The position numbers and the translations under genes are program-made. A stretch of DNA of 64,000 nt from NCBI GenBank assembly GCA_033977485.1, contig CM066998.1:52294274-52358273 (forward strand). The letters are read 5' to 3'. The DNA is from Hydrangea macrophylla. Taxonomy: Eukaryota; Streptophyta; Magnoliopsida; Cornales; Hydrangeaceae. Below are positions 43,872 through 54,685 of the stretch, one piece after another. The notes under the pieces are model-generated. The model saw nothing but the letters and a program-made list of their open reading frames with translations. It was not told where the DNA came from and searched no databases. Each line of letters opens with the position of its first letter. Position 1 is the stretch's first letter.

Positions 43872-45415
43872 TGTGGACACGCGGAATTCCACTTCTTTCG
43901 CTCGTTTTGAGATCGTTTTGAAAGGAAAAAAGAAAAGGTCTGTTGAAAATAGATACAGAGTCGCCACTTGGTCTTTAAGGAACCAAGAAACCTAATTTTG
44001 ACTCACCCAAACGGATAAAGGGCACCGGCCTTTCATAACCAAAGAACTTGGCTCGGGGTTTTGGTACGAGAGAGGAAGGAGCCTTTGTCATGACTAAAAC
44101 ACCCTCAACTCGCCCCGTCTTTCGACGGACCTCAATTAGTATACAAATAATCATCTTATACTATGTATGGTTCGACAATTAATACTATGACAATTAATAC
44201 TAGGATATATTACATCACACAAGAATTTTGAAATGGAAGATCAAAAGATAAGATATCATTCATAAGATCTAAGCCAAATATCACACGATGCAAAAGTGAA
44301 AGATCACACAAATAAACCTAGGAAAAATTGTCTAATCATATATCAAGTAGTTAAGTTTCCCTAATATAAAGGGGACATGAATTGTTAATGAACAAATAAC
44401 CAAAGAAATCTAAATATGCTTAGCAAGCTAGTATGATGCATGTTAATCTTGGAGAAAAGAAGACCTCTCAATCCCCGGGACGGATGAGAAAGGATGATTA
44501 GATCGAGGGAAAACATGAACGTATGATCAAGCTCATTCCTTATAATCTTCTTAGATTAGGAGTCACAAAAGCCCAAATCTTTGCATGGAGGCAATGTATG
44601 TATCTAAAATGTGCCAAGGTTATAGTGTGTTTTGTGTTCATGGATTTCTAGAATGACTTAGAAGTCTAGAATGTATGGGTATGGATGAAGGAAATCATCA
44701 TGGGATGTGTACAAATGTAGTATGAACTACTTCCTAAGACATGAGCTAACTTGAAGTACATATAAGCATCAAATCAAAGGATGGATTTAAAAGTGTGCTC
44801 GCTGTGAATAGTGGACAGAACAATAGCATGATCTTTTGGAAATTGAAAAGAGGGATTAGGAATGTTTTGAATGCATGATTTTTTTATGGAGATCTTCCTT
44901 ATTGTGTCTAGAATACAATCCAAAAATCCAATCTTTAATAACTATTACAAATTGAGAGAAATCATATAAACAATAGAGGTTACTCAGAAACAGAGTTTGT
45001 ACTGTCGACTGAAATGTCAAAAGATCTTAGAAAATGAAAACAAATGATCTAGGGGTCCATTTTATACAGAACGTTTCCTAAGACACTTTATTTTGAGGGA
45101 AAAATAAGTTGGGACCACCTCTTTTGGAAAAGTTTTCTGTAAAACAGATTGAAAGTTAGCCAAGCTGCTGTGACAGCAGAGGCAGAATACCTGGAGAGAA
45201 TGTTTGGACCAAAATGGAACATTTCCATGCATCTCCAAGTCAAACCAAAAATCATGGGTGTTCTCTAACGAGTTAGGAAGACTTTCCAAGTGGTCTTGCA
45301 TTCATTCATTAAGTATTGAGTCCTAGAGAAATCATTGAAGTCAAATTACTCACTATTTTGGGAGTTTTAAGACAAAGCTAGGGTTTTATTCCTTTAAATC
45401 AAAATGAGGGTTCAA

Positions 45416-45417
<2 letters not shown>

Positions 45418-45451
<34 letters not shown>
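45418..45451. repeat. homopolymer of 34 G
   Basis: Uninterrupted G run in T3 LTR R/U5. It could form quadruplexes on the plus strand. Exact length is doubtful because such runs are error prone. Confidence 0.8.
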
Positions 45452-45453
<2 letters not shown>

Positions 45454-46106
45454 TGAAATGGGGCTTTTGAAAGCATATTTTCAATGCTTGATGAAGATTA
45501 AAACCACTTAGAATGTCAACATTTAACTCACATTATGAACCTCCAAGATTATTGGAGAACATTATTTCCATTTGAAGATAACCTCAAGAATACATAGGAA
45601 TGTATTGAGGTTATGATCATCATCTATCAAACATGTTTTTGAGGTTAAGAGCTACTATCCATAAGGATTCACTCACCTCAAACTTCATGTCATCATCTAG
45701 ATGATGATAGACTAGTAAGTAAATAAAGAAAAACAAAAAAGAAAAAAAAGAAAAGAGGTAAGAAGAGATGAACATATATATAATCAAAGCAAGTAACTAG
45801 CAATCAATAGATGATATTTATGATGATCTTGGACTTGTAGTTTGGTGTTTCACTCATATGTGATGACATTGGACATGGAAGTACCTTTCTCTCTCTTAAA
45901 TACCCTCTAGAATAGTAGTTGGGTGTATTGAATATGAAGTAAATGGAAGTAATGAAGTAAAAACAAAGTTTAGAACTCACTCTCTTGTTGAAAATCAAAG
46001 AAGGAAGCTTCTTTTCTCTATTCTAACCTTATCTCTACAACTTTTTCTCTAAAAACTCTTCAACGCTTGTATCTTTCAAACCCCCCAAAATGAGTAGTCA
46101 AAGGGC

Positions 46107-46115
46107 GTTTATATA
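46107..46115 (-). promoter_or_regulatory. T3 LTR TATA box
   Basis: The minus strand reads TATATAAAC, with CCACATTGGCC just upstream (a reversed CCAAT). The U3 motif array lies about 150-200 bases upstream. Confidence 0.7.
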
Positions 46116-46262
46116 GGCCAATGTGGGGTGGATTTGGGATTTAGAAAGTACTCCTATTAGTCCTAAATATCTAAAAACATAGAACTATGTCGTTTTAATT
46201 TCTAATTAATCAAAATGGACCCCCAAAAATAATTGCAAAAGTGTACTGTTCTGGAGGAGAGG

Positions 46263-46307
46263 GCCAGTGCCGTCGCGGCAGTGGGCCAGTGCCGCGACGG
46301 CACTGCT
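46263..46307. repeat. T3 U3 GC-rich motif array
   Basis: GGCCAGTGCCG and GCGGCAGTG words in inverted and direct order form imperfect palindromes of the type CAGTGCCG...CGGCACTG. A near copy stands upstream of the PMD gene at 48570-48618. Confidence 0.75.
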
Positions 46308-47183
46308 CCTCATTCGTCCAGAAATTTATTTTTAGGCCCCCCAGAGGTTTCGGTATTCACGAAAAGGCCCTATTTCGTCCGAAATTCACAGAAAATGCGT
46401 ACGAACTCCAAATTGAGGTTGTGATATACTGTTGGAAAGGTAATGGAGTCTACTTTACATAAAAAATAGTTCGGAGATAGGTCTCTTTGAAAAGTTTTGC
46501 GGTATTCGTAATAAAAGCTGATTTGATCGCCTTTTTCGCCTTCGGAAATTCATAATAAATTCATTTTAAATCCAAAAATTATGTGCGATATACCGTTGAA
46601 AAGCTATTGACCTCTAGTATCCATGAAAAATATTTGAAAAATAATACGGTGCTCCGATTTTGAAGTCAATTCTTGGTCAAACTGGTCAAACTTGGGATTC
46701 CCGGGGAGTTCTAAAAACCTCTAGGAGCTCCAAGGAGCTGAAGTTTTCGTTCAATTTTTTTTTAGAACTCGTTTTAGTACTTTTCACGTGATCTAGAATG
46801 ATCATGGAACTTTTCGGTGAATCTGGATGATTTCGGTCAAACCTCGGTTAAACCTGGTCAAACTTGGTCAAACCTTGGTCAAACTGGTTAAAGAGGACTT
46901 TCCGAGAACTTCCGGAACTTCCGGGGGTCTCTGGGAACTGACGATTTCATCTGGTTTTGCTTAAAAACTTATTTTATGACATTTTTTACGACATAGCATG
47001 TCTCCAAAACTTTTCGGTCCGAATCTGGGAGTTTTTGGGCTTTCGGAGGTATTTTGGTCATTCTGAGCATTTTTTAGAGATAGAACTAACTTCCAGGTGT
47101 CCGTTCTGAGTCTTTTCGATCATCATGAACCACCAAGCTATGGGTCTCCTAAATCTGATAGCCGACAAAATGGGGTGTCTATA

Positions 47184-47865
47184 GTTTGCCCCTCTTTGGC
47201 ATGAACTTGCGAGGCAACGCATGTCGCAAGCGAGTGCCAAAGCTCTGAAGAGACAGGTCTTTTGGAGGCTATAGATTTAGGATAAATGCGTTGCAAAAAA
47301 TGCAAGGATGAAAAAAAACATGATGCTGAGGTCAGCACTAGTCGTGCTCTACGTGAGTTGCCTACGTATCCCAAGGGGAATCAGACCAGGACGTAGTTCG
47401 GGGCACAAAGAAATATGCAAATACCCAATAATCAGGCAGATGCTGTGCTATACGATGCATGGATGTGATATGAACTGTGTTATAAGTCCTATCATGCCTA
47501 GTGTTCTAATCCTAGCATGTGCTGGTGTTGTGGGGTATGTGCCGCCCCGAGTGGATTTATGTTGTGCTAGTGTTGCAGTGGTTGACTCGGATAGAGACAC
47601 AATGGTTTGAAAGACTCTGGGTATTGGGGCAAACTTCTTAAATTTTGAGAAACGCATTTTGCAAGTAAAATGGATCAGACGTAAGTTTTTAGAAGATGAC
47701 AACTAAAGACGACCAAGGGATCTCGTGGTGACTGATAGGTGTGAAAGCTATGATAATGCACAAATGAGGAAGCTCATAATAATCAGGAGTCGTGGAACGA
47801 TGGTGCTCGTCTTCGGGAGACGTTTTGGTTATTCCTGATGACCGATCTTTGGGAGTCGGTGCTGC
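47184..47865. other. T3 region between 3' LTR and tandem repeat
   Basis: The minus strand beside the LTR reads AGAGGGGCAAAC, the polypurine tract. A CTACGTA-type hairpin lies at 47362-47396. The remainder is non-coding. Confidence 0.65.
47362..47396. repeat. CTACGTA-type hairpin, LTR-proximal copy of T3
   Basis: CTACGTATCCC, AGGGGAATCAGACC and ACGTAG. Same place as 14405-14439 in T2. Confidence 0.75.
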
Positions 47866-48410
47866 TTTTGTTGCTTTCTGTCGGGGATAGTGGAACTAGT
47901 ATCTTTCTGTTTTTGTCCTCGGGGGATGATGTAGGATTCTTGGAGAATCTCTCTTAACTGTTCCTTGATCGGAAACCAGGACCCATCTCTGAATCTCTCA
48001 CGGTTGATCAAATCTTCCGATGCTCAACCCAAGAGGGCCGGTCGGGGCCTCCGGGAGCTGATATCTTTCTGTTTCTTTCCTCTGGGGATGATGTAGGATT
48101 CTTGGAGAATCTCTCTTAACTGTTTCTTGATCGGGAACTAGGATCCATCTCTGAATCTCTCACGGTTGATCAAATCTTCCGGTGCTCAATCAGAGAGGGC
48201 CGGTCGGGGCCTCTGGGAGCTAGTATCTTTCTGTTTCTGTCCTCAGGGGATGACATAGGATTCTCGGAGAATCCCTCTTAACTGTTTCTTTGGTATACCG
48301 GCCAAAAACCAGGATTCGTTACTGAAATTCTCGTGTTTGATCAGAATTTGTGACGGTCGCCCTGAAACAACCGATTCGGACCTCCGGGAGCCGTTCTTTC
48401 TCAGTTTCTG
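47866..48410. repeat. about 163-bp tandem repeat (three copies)
   Basis: Units share TAGGATTCTTGGAGAATC near 47932, 48094 and 48256, CTCACGGTTGATCAAATC, and GAGGGCCGGTCGGGGCCTC. The last unit is more diverged. Confidence 0.85.
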
Positions 48411-48569
48411 CCTATTGGAGGTAGCCCTAACGACTTTTGGACTACTGGGGGTAAACCCTCATAAATCTTGACCGAAATGGGCCACCGGGGCTGATCGGGG
48501 TCAGAAACGGGCCAAAATGGGCCAAAATAGGCCAAAACGGAACAGAACAGAGTGAAGCGGGGCCCGCGG

Positions 48570-48640
48570 GGAGCAGTGCCGCAGCGGCAGTTGGCCAGTG
48601 CCGCGGCGGCACTGGGTGGCCGAACTCCATGTTTGTATAT
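48570..48640 (+). promoter_or_regulatory. candidate promoter of the antisense PMD gene
   Basis: GCAGTGCCGCAGCGGCAG and GCCAGTGCCGCGGCGGCACT (48570-48618) copy the T3 U3 array. TGTATATC follows at about 48632 as a TATA candidate, then about 100 bases to a strong splice donor (CAG/GTGAGT, 48733). Position and order fit a promoter; activity is inference. Confidence 0.5.
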
Positions 48641-48835
48641 CTCGGGTTTTTGAGCTTTTCAAGCTCATTTTTGGCCATTTCGGGGTGCTTTTGGAGCCAA
48701 AATATGTCAAAACGCAGCTTGTGCACGCTCAGGTGAGTAATCTTTCCCCACGATTGGAATTTTGATTGGTGTTTTGGTTTGTTTCATTTTTCAAGAAGAA
48801 GGTTTGATTTTAGCTCCAATATTCTTCGCAGATCC

Positions 48836-50933
48836 ATGGCTTCGAGCTCAAGGAGACCGTCTAAGAAGGCTAAGGAATGAATGAAGGCCGAGAGCCCAGC
48901 CCCGGGCTTGATTTTATGGGATCCTCAATGCCATCTTTCGGCCGTGGTTCTAGCGAGCCTAGTATGTGAAATTTTCGACAGTTTAGGACTATTTATGCAT
49001 TGTGCTAGTTGTATGAACTGTAGTGTGCACCTAGAGTTTGTCGGAAGCTTGTTTTATGCTAGTATGTTGATTTTGTGAAGTTGGACCTTGGGTTATGAAT
49101 AGTGATTTTGTGCTCGTTTTTGTCATTTTTGATGTGTGCAGGTGCCGAAAGTGACATTGAAGGGCCATGGCAGCGTTGCCCACGCCTTTCTGTGGTATAC
49201 CCAACTCTCGCCCGTCGTTATGAGAATGGTAGACGATGCTGGGTTTGGCAGTTTTGTTCGCCTAGTTTCAAAGAGTAGCAATGATCTGGCGCATTTCTAC
49301 GGTCTTGCTGAGAGATGGTGGGACACCACCAATACTTTCCACCTGCCATTTGGTAAGATGACAATGACGCCTTTCGACTTCTCCATGATCACCGGTTTGA
49401 GAGTTGGCGGGAAGCGCCTGATTCTGGATTACTTCTATGAGATTGATCCCGAGGCTGTCGAGATGTTGATTGGGGATGTTCCTCCTAATCTGGAGAGGCA
49501 TTGGTTCCCTTGTGGCTGGCTTTACCGGGCTTACGGCAGAGGGAAGCACAACTTGAATAATTCTCAGCTTTTGAGGGTATTTCTTCTGTATGTCCTTGGT
49601 TGCTCGATCTTCGCGACACGGAATGATCGGGTGAACTTGAGGCTTCTTTCTTGTTTAACGACCATCAATGAGATCCCCACTTATGACTGGGGCGGTGCTG
49701 CCTTGGCCTACCTTTACAAACATATGGGCAAAGTTTCCCGGGGTGATGTGACATCGACAGGGGGATTCTGTCAAGCTTGGGAGGTATGTACTGCAACTTT
49801 TTTTCATTCTGGTTCTTTTACTTCTGTACTTTTTTGTTTTTCTTTCTGATTTTCATTCTGTCTGTGCAGCTTTGGAGTTTTGAGTATCTAAAGATGTTGG
49901 CTCCTTCCCCCACTGATGAATCAGGTGAAGACGAGGATGGCATGGCTCCTGTGCCCCTGTTCCCCCGGGGCTTGAGATTGCGGAGGGATGTTATCGGGGT
50001 AAAGAGCAGGGCTCATCGGCTTGTTCTCCTCAGAAACTTCTTAACTGGGCTGACAGCTGCCAGCGTTGATTGGATGCCTTGGGAGCATGTTATCTATGCC
50101 GCCCCAGAGGAGATACAGGCGGTCAAGCCTCTTTCCTCTTGTCGACTTTTGATGGAAAGTACCGAAAACAGGCAATGGTTCCTGGGCGAGCGAATGTCCC
50201 GGCAAGTGGTTGGCGGCCTTAGCTGGTACCGACGTTTGGGATCACTTTCTCTCTGAGACCGGCTATGAGGCTTACCGTGGCCGCTTCCTGATGCCCAACT
50301 TCCCACTCCTGGAGGTGAGTTTCTTTTATTTTTTTGTCTCTAACCGTTGCCTATGTTTTTAACTTATCTTTTCCCTAACTTATTTTGTGCCTACAGCTTC
50401 GCGAGATGTACAGGAGACAGGTTACCCCAGTTTCTGATCCTATCCCTCCTTGGGACTGGACGATTAACGTTTTGGGTACCGATGGTTCTCCCTAGGTCAT
50501 GGAGGTACCACGAGTCATATATGGGTATCCCACCCAGCCAGCAGGCGTCCTCAATGTCCCCTGGAGTTACGCTGAGGAGGGCCACGCCTTGGCTGCTAGC
50601 TTACGGTCTTTGATTCTCACGCGAGACCATCGGGTATGTCTCTATTTTTGCGCTTCTTAAGGTTATGAGGTTCTAACCCTGATTCTGCCCTTGACAGATG
50701 GACGGTATGCGGCAGTTCGCCACCAGTCAGATGGCGTCCTTGGTAAGTCTCTGACTCGACTTTGTTTTTGTACTTTCTGTTGTTTTTCTACTGATTGCTT
50801 TTATTTTGTGCAGTATCGTGGGGGTGGTGCTAGCTCATCGAGAACCGGGCTGAGGTGCAGGGGCGGCAGGAGGAGGCCATCGCCGACGTACACTCCGGGT
50901 GGCCCGACAGAGGAAGAAGAAGAGGAAGAGTGA
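48836..50933 (+). pseudogene. antisense plant mobile domain (PMD) gene, six coding exons, lightly damaged
   Basis: A 5' UTR intron (48733-48831, GTGAGT...TTCGCAG) precedes ATG 48836. Coding exons: 48836-48961, 49142-49783, 49870-50314, 50397-50633, 50698-50742, 50814-50933; all introns are GT-AG and in phase 0, about 537 codons in total. The long second exon has GHGSVAHAFLWY, DAGFGSFVRL, AERWWDTTNTFHLPFGKM and ITGLRVGG, characteristic of the plant mobile domain (aminotransferase-like, as in MAIN/MAIL1). Exon 6 ends in an acidic tail. Damage seen: TGA at 48878-48880, one extra base near 50215 in exon 3, TAG at 50493-50495. PMD proteins of host genomes act in silencing and genome stability; a role for this copy is not known. 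It runs convergent to the element's own genes. Confidence 0.85.
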
Positions 50934-51315
50934 GGCCTCCCAAGCGGGGATTTTGTTTTATCTCCATTTCATGTTTTCAATTGGGTTGTACTAGTGAATT
51001 TGTGACTGATGGGCAATGTGTAGGACAATGTGTAGGATGATGTGTGAGATAACTTGTGACCTTTTGGTAGAGTGTGATGATGTTTTGCCTTTTAGGCCGG
51101 ATAGCTTCTGGTTTGAAGGCGCAGTTGTGTGCTTGTTTTTATTTGGTGATCGCGTGACGATAAACATATCTGTGCACTGTGATTCTGTGATTGTTGATGT
51201 TACTGCGATAAGCAGCCTTGTGATAGTGAGTGTGTTTGCCTTACAGGTGGGATAGTCCGTGAAACGGGGAGGTGCTGCCGAAATTTCAAATTTTGCTAGA
51301 GCTGCGACAGAAAAC
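50934..51315 (+). other. spacer between the two antisense genes
   Basis: T- and G-rich sequence with three AATGTGTAGGA / GATGTGTGAGA words near 51015-51050. A splice acceptor TTTGCCTTACAG/G at 51247 suggests that the next gene has an upstream non-coding exon. No protein is recognised. Confidence 0.5.
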
Positions 51316-52288
51316 ATGGCATTGTACGATCCCGCTCAACTCATAGCTTGGCTGAACATCACGGATGGTGTGGAGCGGATCAACCTTTTTAGCTACGGCT
51401 TGACCGAGCTGTTCTCTCTTCGCCAGATGACTTTGAACATTGAGTTCATGCGTGCTGCTATTGTCCAACTGGGACCCGGTGAACCATATCTTCAATTTCA
51501 ACGGCCTGGAGATATGTCCCCTGTTTGAGGAGTTCTGTGCTATCCTCGGCTTCGATTCTGACTCTGACCTGATTCTTCCTTCTGCTGATACCCCCAGTCC
51601 CACGCGAGGCTTGGCTGAATATCTGAACTGTTCTATTACTACTTCCCGCCGGCTGATTCATGGTGAGGTTCTTGACATTGCTTCCATCATCGCCCGATAT
51701 GCTAGTCCTGGGAACCCTAGCGTATATGATGCTACCCGTGGGGCAGCTCTGATATTGTGCATGATTTTGCACTTTCTGTTCTCGAGTACCTCTATTGACT
51801 TGGTGCACGTGTGCCTTGGGCTGAAGCTTAGCAGGAATCCCATGGCCATGGTTCTGGCTGAAACCCTGAATGGTTTGGATCACGCCGTTAATCAAAGAAC
51901 TCTTCATCTTTCTGGGGCGCCTTTGGTGTTACAGGCTTGGCTCTATGAGCGCCTCCAGTTATGGACAGGTAACGTGCCTCCAGTTTACTTCCGCAGGGCT
52001 GTGCTTCATCCTCATTACACTGCTGCTGATTGGGTCGGCATAATGGGTGCTTTATCTGAGGCCGACATTTGCTGGATCGTGCGGCATTGGGGCCTTTATA
52101 CTATGACCACTAGTCTCGGGGATTACCAGAGAGTGTGGCTGATGGGCCTGAGAGAGACTTCTTTCTATCATCCTCGTCGATTGGCCAGACAGTACAGGCG
52201 AGTTCAAGAGGTTCCCCGGGGGTTTACTGAGAGGGTCTTTGCTTCTAGGGTCAGAACCACCACTATTGCTGCTTTCATCAGGGGCTGA
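51316..52288 (+). pseudogene. antisense DUF7745-like gene of T3, one frameshift
   Basis: ATG 51316 starts ALYDPAQLIAWLN; a one-base shift near 51467 moves the frame to WDPVNHIFNFNGLEICPLFEEF, which then stays open to the stop at 52288, about 320 residues in all. The block ICPLFEEFCAILGF, the helix ILCMILHFLFSS and the C-terminal RRLARQYRRVQ fit the DUF7745-like family, of unknown function. The ATG was chosen because the frame before it begins only with GTG and sits near a splice acceptor. T1 has the homologous pseudogene at 572-1590. It is the last antisense gene before the integrase tail. Confidence 0.78.
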
Positions 52289-53140
52289 GCCGGTCGAGTA
52301 AGAGCCTACCTCTAGATACTTTTGAAGAAATAAAAGACAAAATAAAACTAGACTTGACTGACTCTGCTTCTTCCTCCAAGTGTCTTTGATATTTGTGATT
52401 GCTTCTTGAAAAATAACTTTTTTTTTATTCTTTTCTTTATTCCTGCTTATGTAATATTCGAAATTTGTTCATCGGTGAATCTTGGTTACTTTTGAGAACC
52501 TTTATTATTATGTATTCGGCTTTTTCTGAAAACATTTTGGAGTAAGATTTTTGATCAGATGTTGCTTTTGATACTTGCTTGGGCCTGTTGGGGTGATTAG
52601 AGGCGAACGAGGCGGATAGCCGAAGTTTGCCCCTAGTTTGGGATACGGGTGGTTGTGAGGCAAACGAGGTAGGTGACCGAAGTTTGCCCCTAGTTAGAAA
52701 GGGATTTGGGCAAACGAGGCGGGTGGCCGAAGTTTGCCCCTAGTGAGAAGGATGGTTTCTGGGTTATGGTAAGGACCGCGACTTTATTTCTCTCATGTGC
52801 TCATAACTTTTGCCTAGGCACCAGTGAGGCGACCCAACGAGCTCTTTTCTCTCTGTTGTTGTTGCTCACTTTGGATTTAGCCCTAATTTTTGCCTAGGTG
52901 TCCTTCCGGATTTTCGACCTAGCGAGCCATCCTTATTTTTTTCTTTTTGAAAGTCTGCCTACGTATCCCCGAGCGGGAATCAGGTCCAACGTAGTTCGGG
53001 CCATGGTAGGAAAGAAGTGGGTTAAATTTTTTTTTTTTAGGTAGGTGGGATGACCGAACCAATGCGGTTGTCTACGTATCCCTGAGCGGGAATCAGGTCG
53101 AGCGTAGTTCAAGACAAGGTTTGAAGAAAATTGGTTAGAG
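52289..53140. other. T3 spacer between antisense module and integrase, with conserved hairpins
   Basis: Non-coding. It carries two clear GGCAAAC...GTTTGCC inverted repeats (52659-52688 and 52708-52739) and a weaker one near 52606-52633, all followed by CCCTAG. Two copies of TTTTGCCTAGG followed by GACC and ACGAGC or AGCGAGC lie at about 52808-52845 and 52888-52926. Two CTACGTA-type hairpins lie at 52959-52994 and 53072-53107. Confidence 0.75.
52959..53107. repeat. two CTACGTA-type hairpins of T3
   Basis: CTACGTATCCCC, GAGCGGGAATCAGGTC and ACGTAG at 52959-52994; CTACGTATCCC, GAGCGGGAATCAGGTC and GCGTAG at 53072-53107. Stem ends pair and the inner TCCC / GGGA also pair. The pair matches T1 2039-2178 and T2 18848-18992. 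Confidence 0.8.
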
Positions 53141-54685
53141 TCAAGCATAGTACTTTTTGAGGCGGTCCATGTTGATTAGCTCTTTGAATTCGACACCATC
53201 GAGGTCCATGAGGTAGGTTGCTCCTCTAGAAAGGATAGTTTTGACAATATACGAGCCGACCCATTTAGGTTTGAACTTCCCTCGTGGATCAAAGATCGGG
53301 GCTTGCAATTCCTTAAGGACAAGGTCACCCTTGACAATTTTCCTTGGACGAACTTTCTTGTTAAAAGCACGGGCTATCCTTTTTTGATAGATTCGGACAT
53401 GGTCGACTGCTGCTAGGCGCTTTTCATCTATGAGAGCCAATTCTTCATACCTTTCCCTTAACCAATCTGATTCTGAAATTTCACATTCCGCCATCACGCG
53501 CAGGGACGGTAGTTCTATCTCGACTGGAAGTACTGCTTCCATTCCATATACCAACGAATAAGGAGTCGCTCCTGTAGACGTCCTTATCGAGGTTCTGTAA
53601 CCCCAAAGTACGAACGGCAGCTTCTCGTGCCAATCTTTGTAAGTATCGGCCGACTTTTGCATTATGGTTTTGACATTTTTGTTCGCAGCTTCGACTGCCC
53701 CATTGGTTTGCGGCCTGTATGGTGATGACTTATGATAAGTGATTTTGTATTCCTCGAACAGATCCCTGACTTCTGCTTTAAAATGACTCCCGTTGTCCGA
53801 AATGATCTCATGGGGGACTCCATAACGGCAGATGAGATTTCTCTTGATGAATTTGGCCACTTCCTTGGCCCCCAACTTGGTATAAGATGCGGCTTCTACC
53901 CATTTTGTGAAGTAGTCGATGGCCACCAAAATGTACCGATTTCCATTTGAGGCTTTCAGAACGACTTCACCGATGATATCGATTCCCCAGGTTGAGAACG
54001 GCCAAGGAGAGGTCATGCTGTATAGAAGAGATGGTGGTACATACATCATGTTTGCATGGATCTGGCACTTGTGACACCTTCTCACGTACTCGCAACAATC
54101 TTTTTCCAACGTTGTCCAGTAGTACCCTTGTCTTACGATCTTCTTGGCCAGCATGTGACCGTTCATGCGTGGACCGCATACCCCCTCGTGTATCTCTTCC
54201 ATCATTCTTCTGGAGCTTTTTCCAAACAAGCAAGTTAGGTTGTGACCATTGTACCCTTTCTTCAACAATTTTCCCCTGCAAATGATGAATTGCGCTGCAA
54301 ATCTTCGAATTGCCCTTTTGTCTTTCTCAGTAGATTCTTGTGGGTATGTTCCCTTTTCTATAAAGTCCCAGACATCCTGATACCACAGTTTTTCACTTTC
54401 TTCTTTGATTATGGCGATTGTGCTAAATGAAGGTTCGTACCTTTGCTCAATTATTAGTGGCATCATTTTGACTCCCACGAGGATTTGAATCATGAATGCT
54501 AAGGTAGCCAATGAATCTGCTAACTGGTTCTCCTCCCTGGGTAGGTAAAAGAACGTCACATTTTTGAACTGCTTCTTGAGCCCATCGAGATGATCATGAT
54601 AGGGTTTCAACCTTTCTTCTTTCACTTTCCACTCTCCTCTGGCTTGTGACACAATGAGGTTGGAATCTCCAAAGACATCCAATTT
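53141..54685 (-). pseudogene. T3 integrase and end of second RNase H
   Basis: 513 codons after an in-frame TAG (54683-54685). Residues 1-60 end the archaeal-like RNase H (FGDS with D6 and LADSLA with D56). Integrase follows: zinc-binding H165, H176, C203, C206; catalytic D235 (WGIDIIGE), D296 (ISDNGSHF), E331 (GAVEAANKN); a complete C-terminal domain (KWVGSYIVK) to the stop at 53141. All catalytic residues are present. It would be active in sequence terms if translated as part of the polyprotein. Confidence 0.92.

Larger units (their letters stand above)
43872..47183 (-). repeat. T3 3' LTR
   Basis: About 3.3 kb, starts TGTGGACACG and ends GGGGTGTCTATA where T2 has CTACA. It contains a 34-base G run (45418-45451), a TATA box (46107-46115), a U3 GC-rich array (46263-46307), and in U3 a block rich in TTGGTCAAAC repeats (about 46670-46890). 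No gene is seen in it. Confidence 0.85.
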
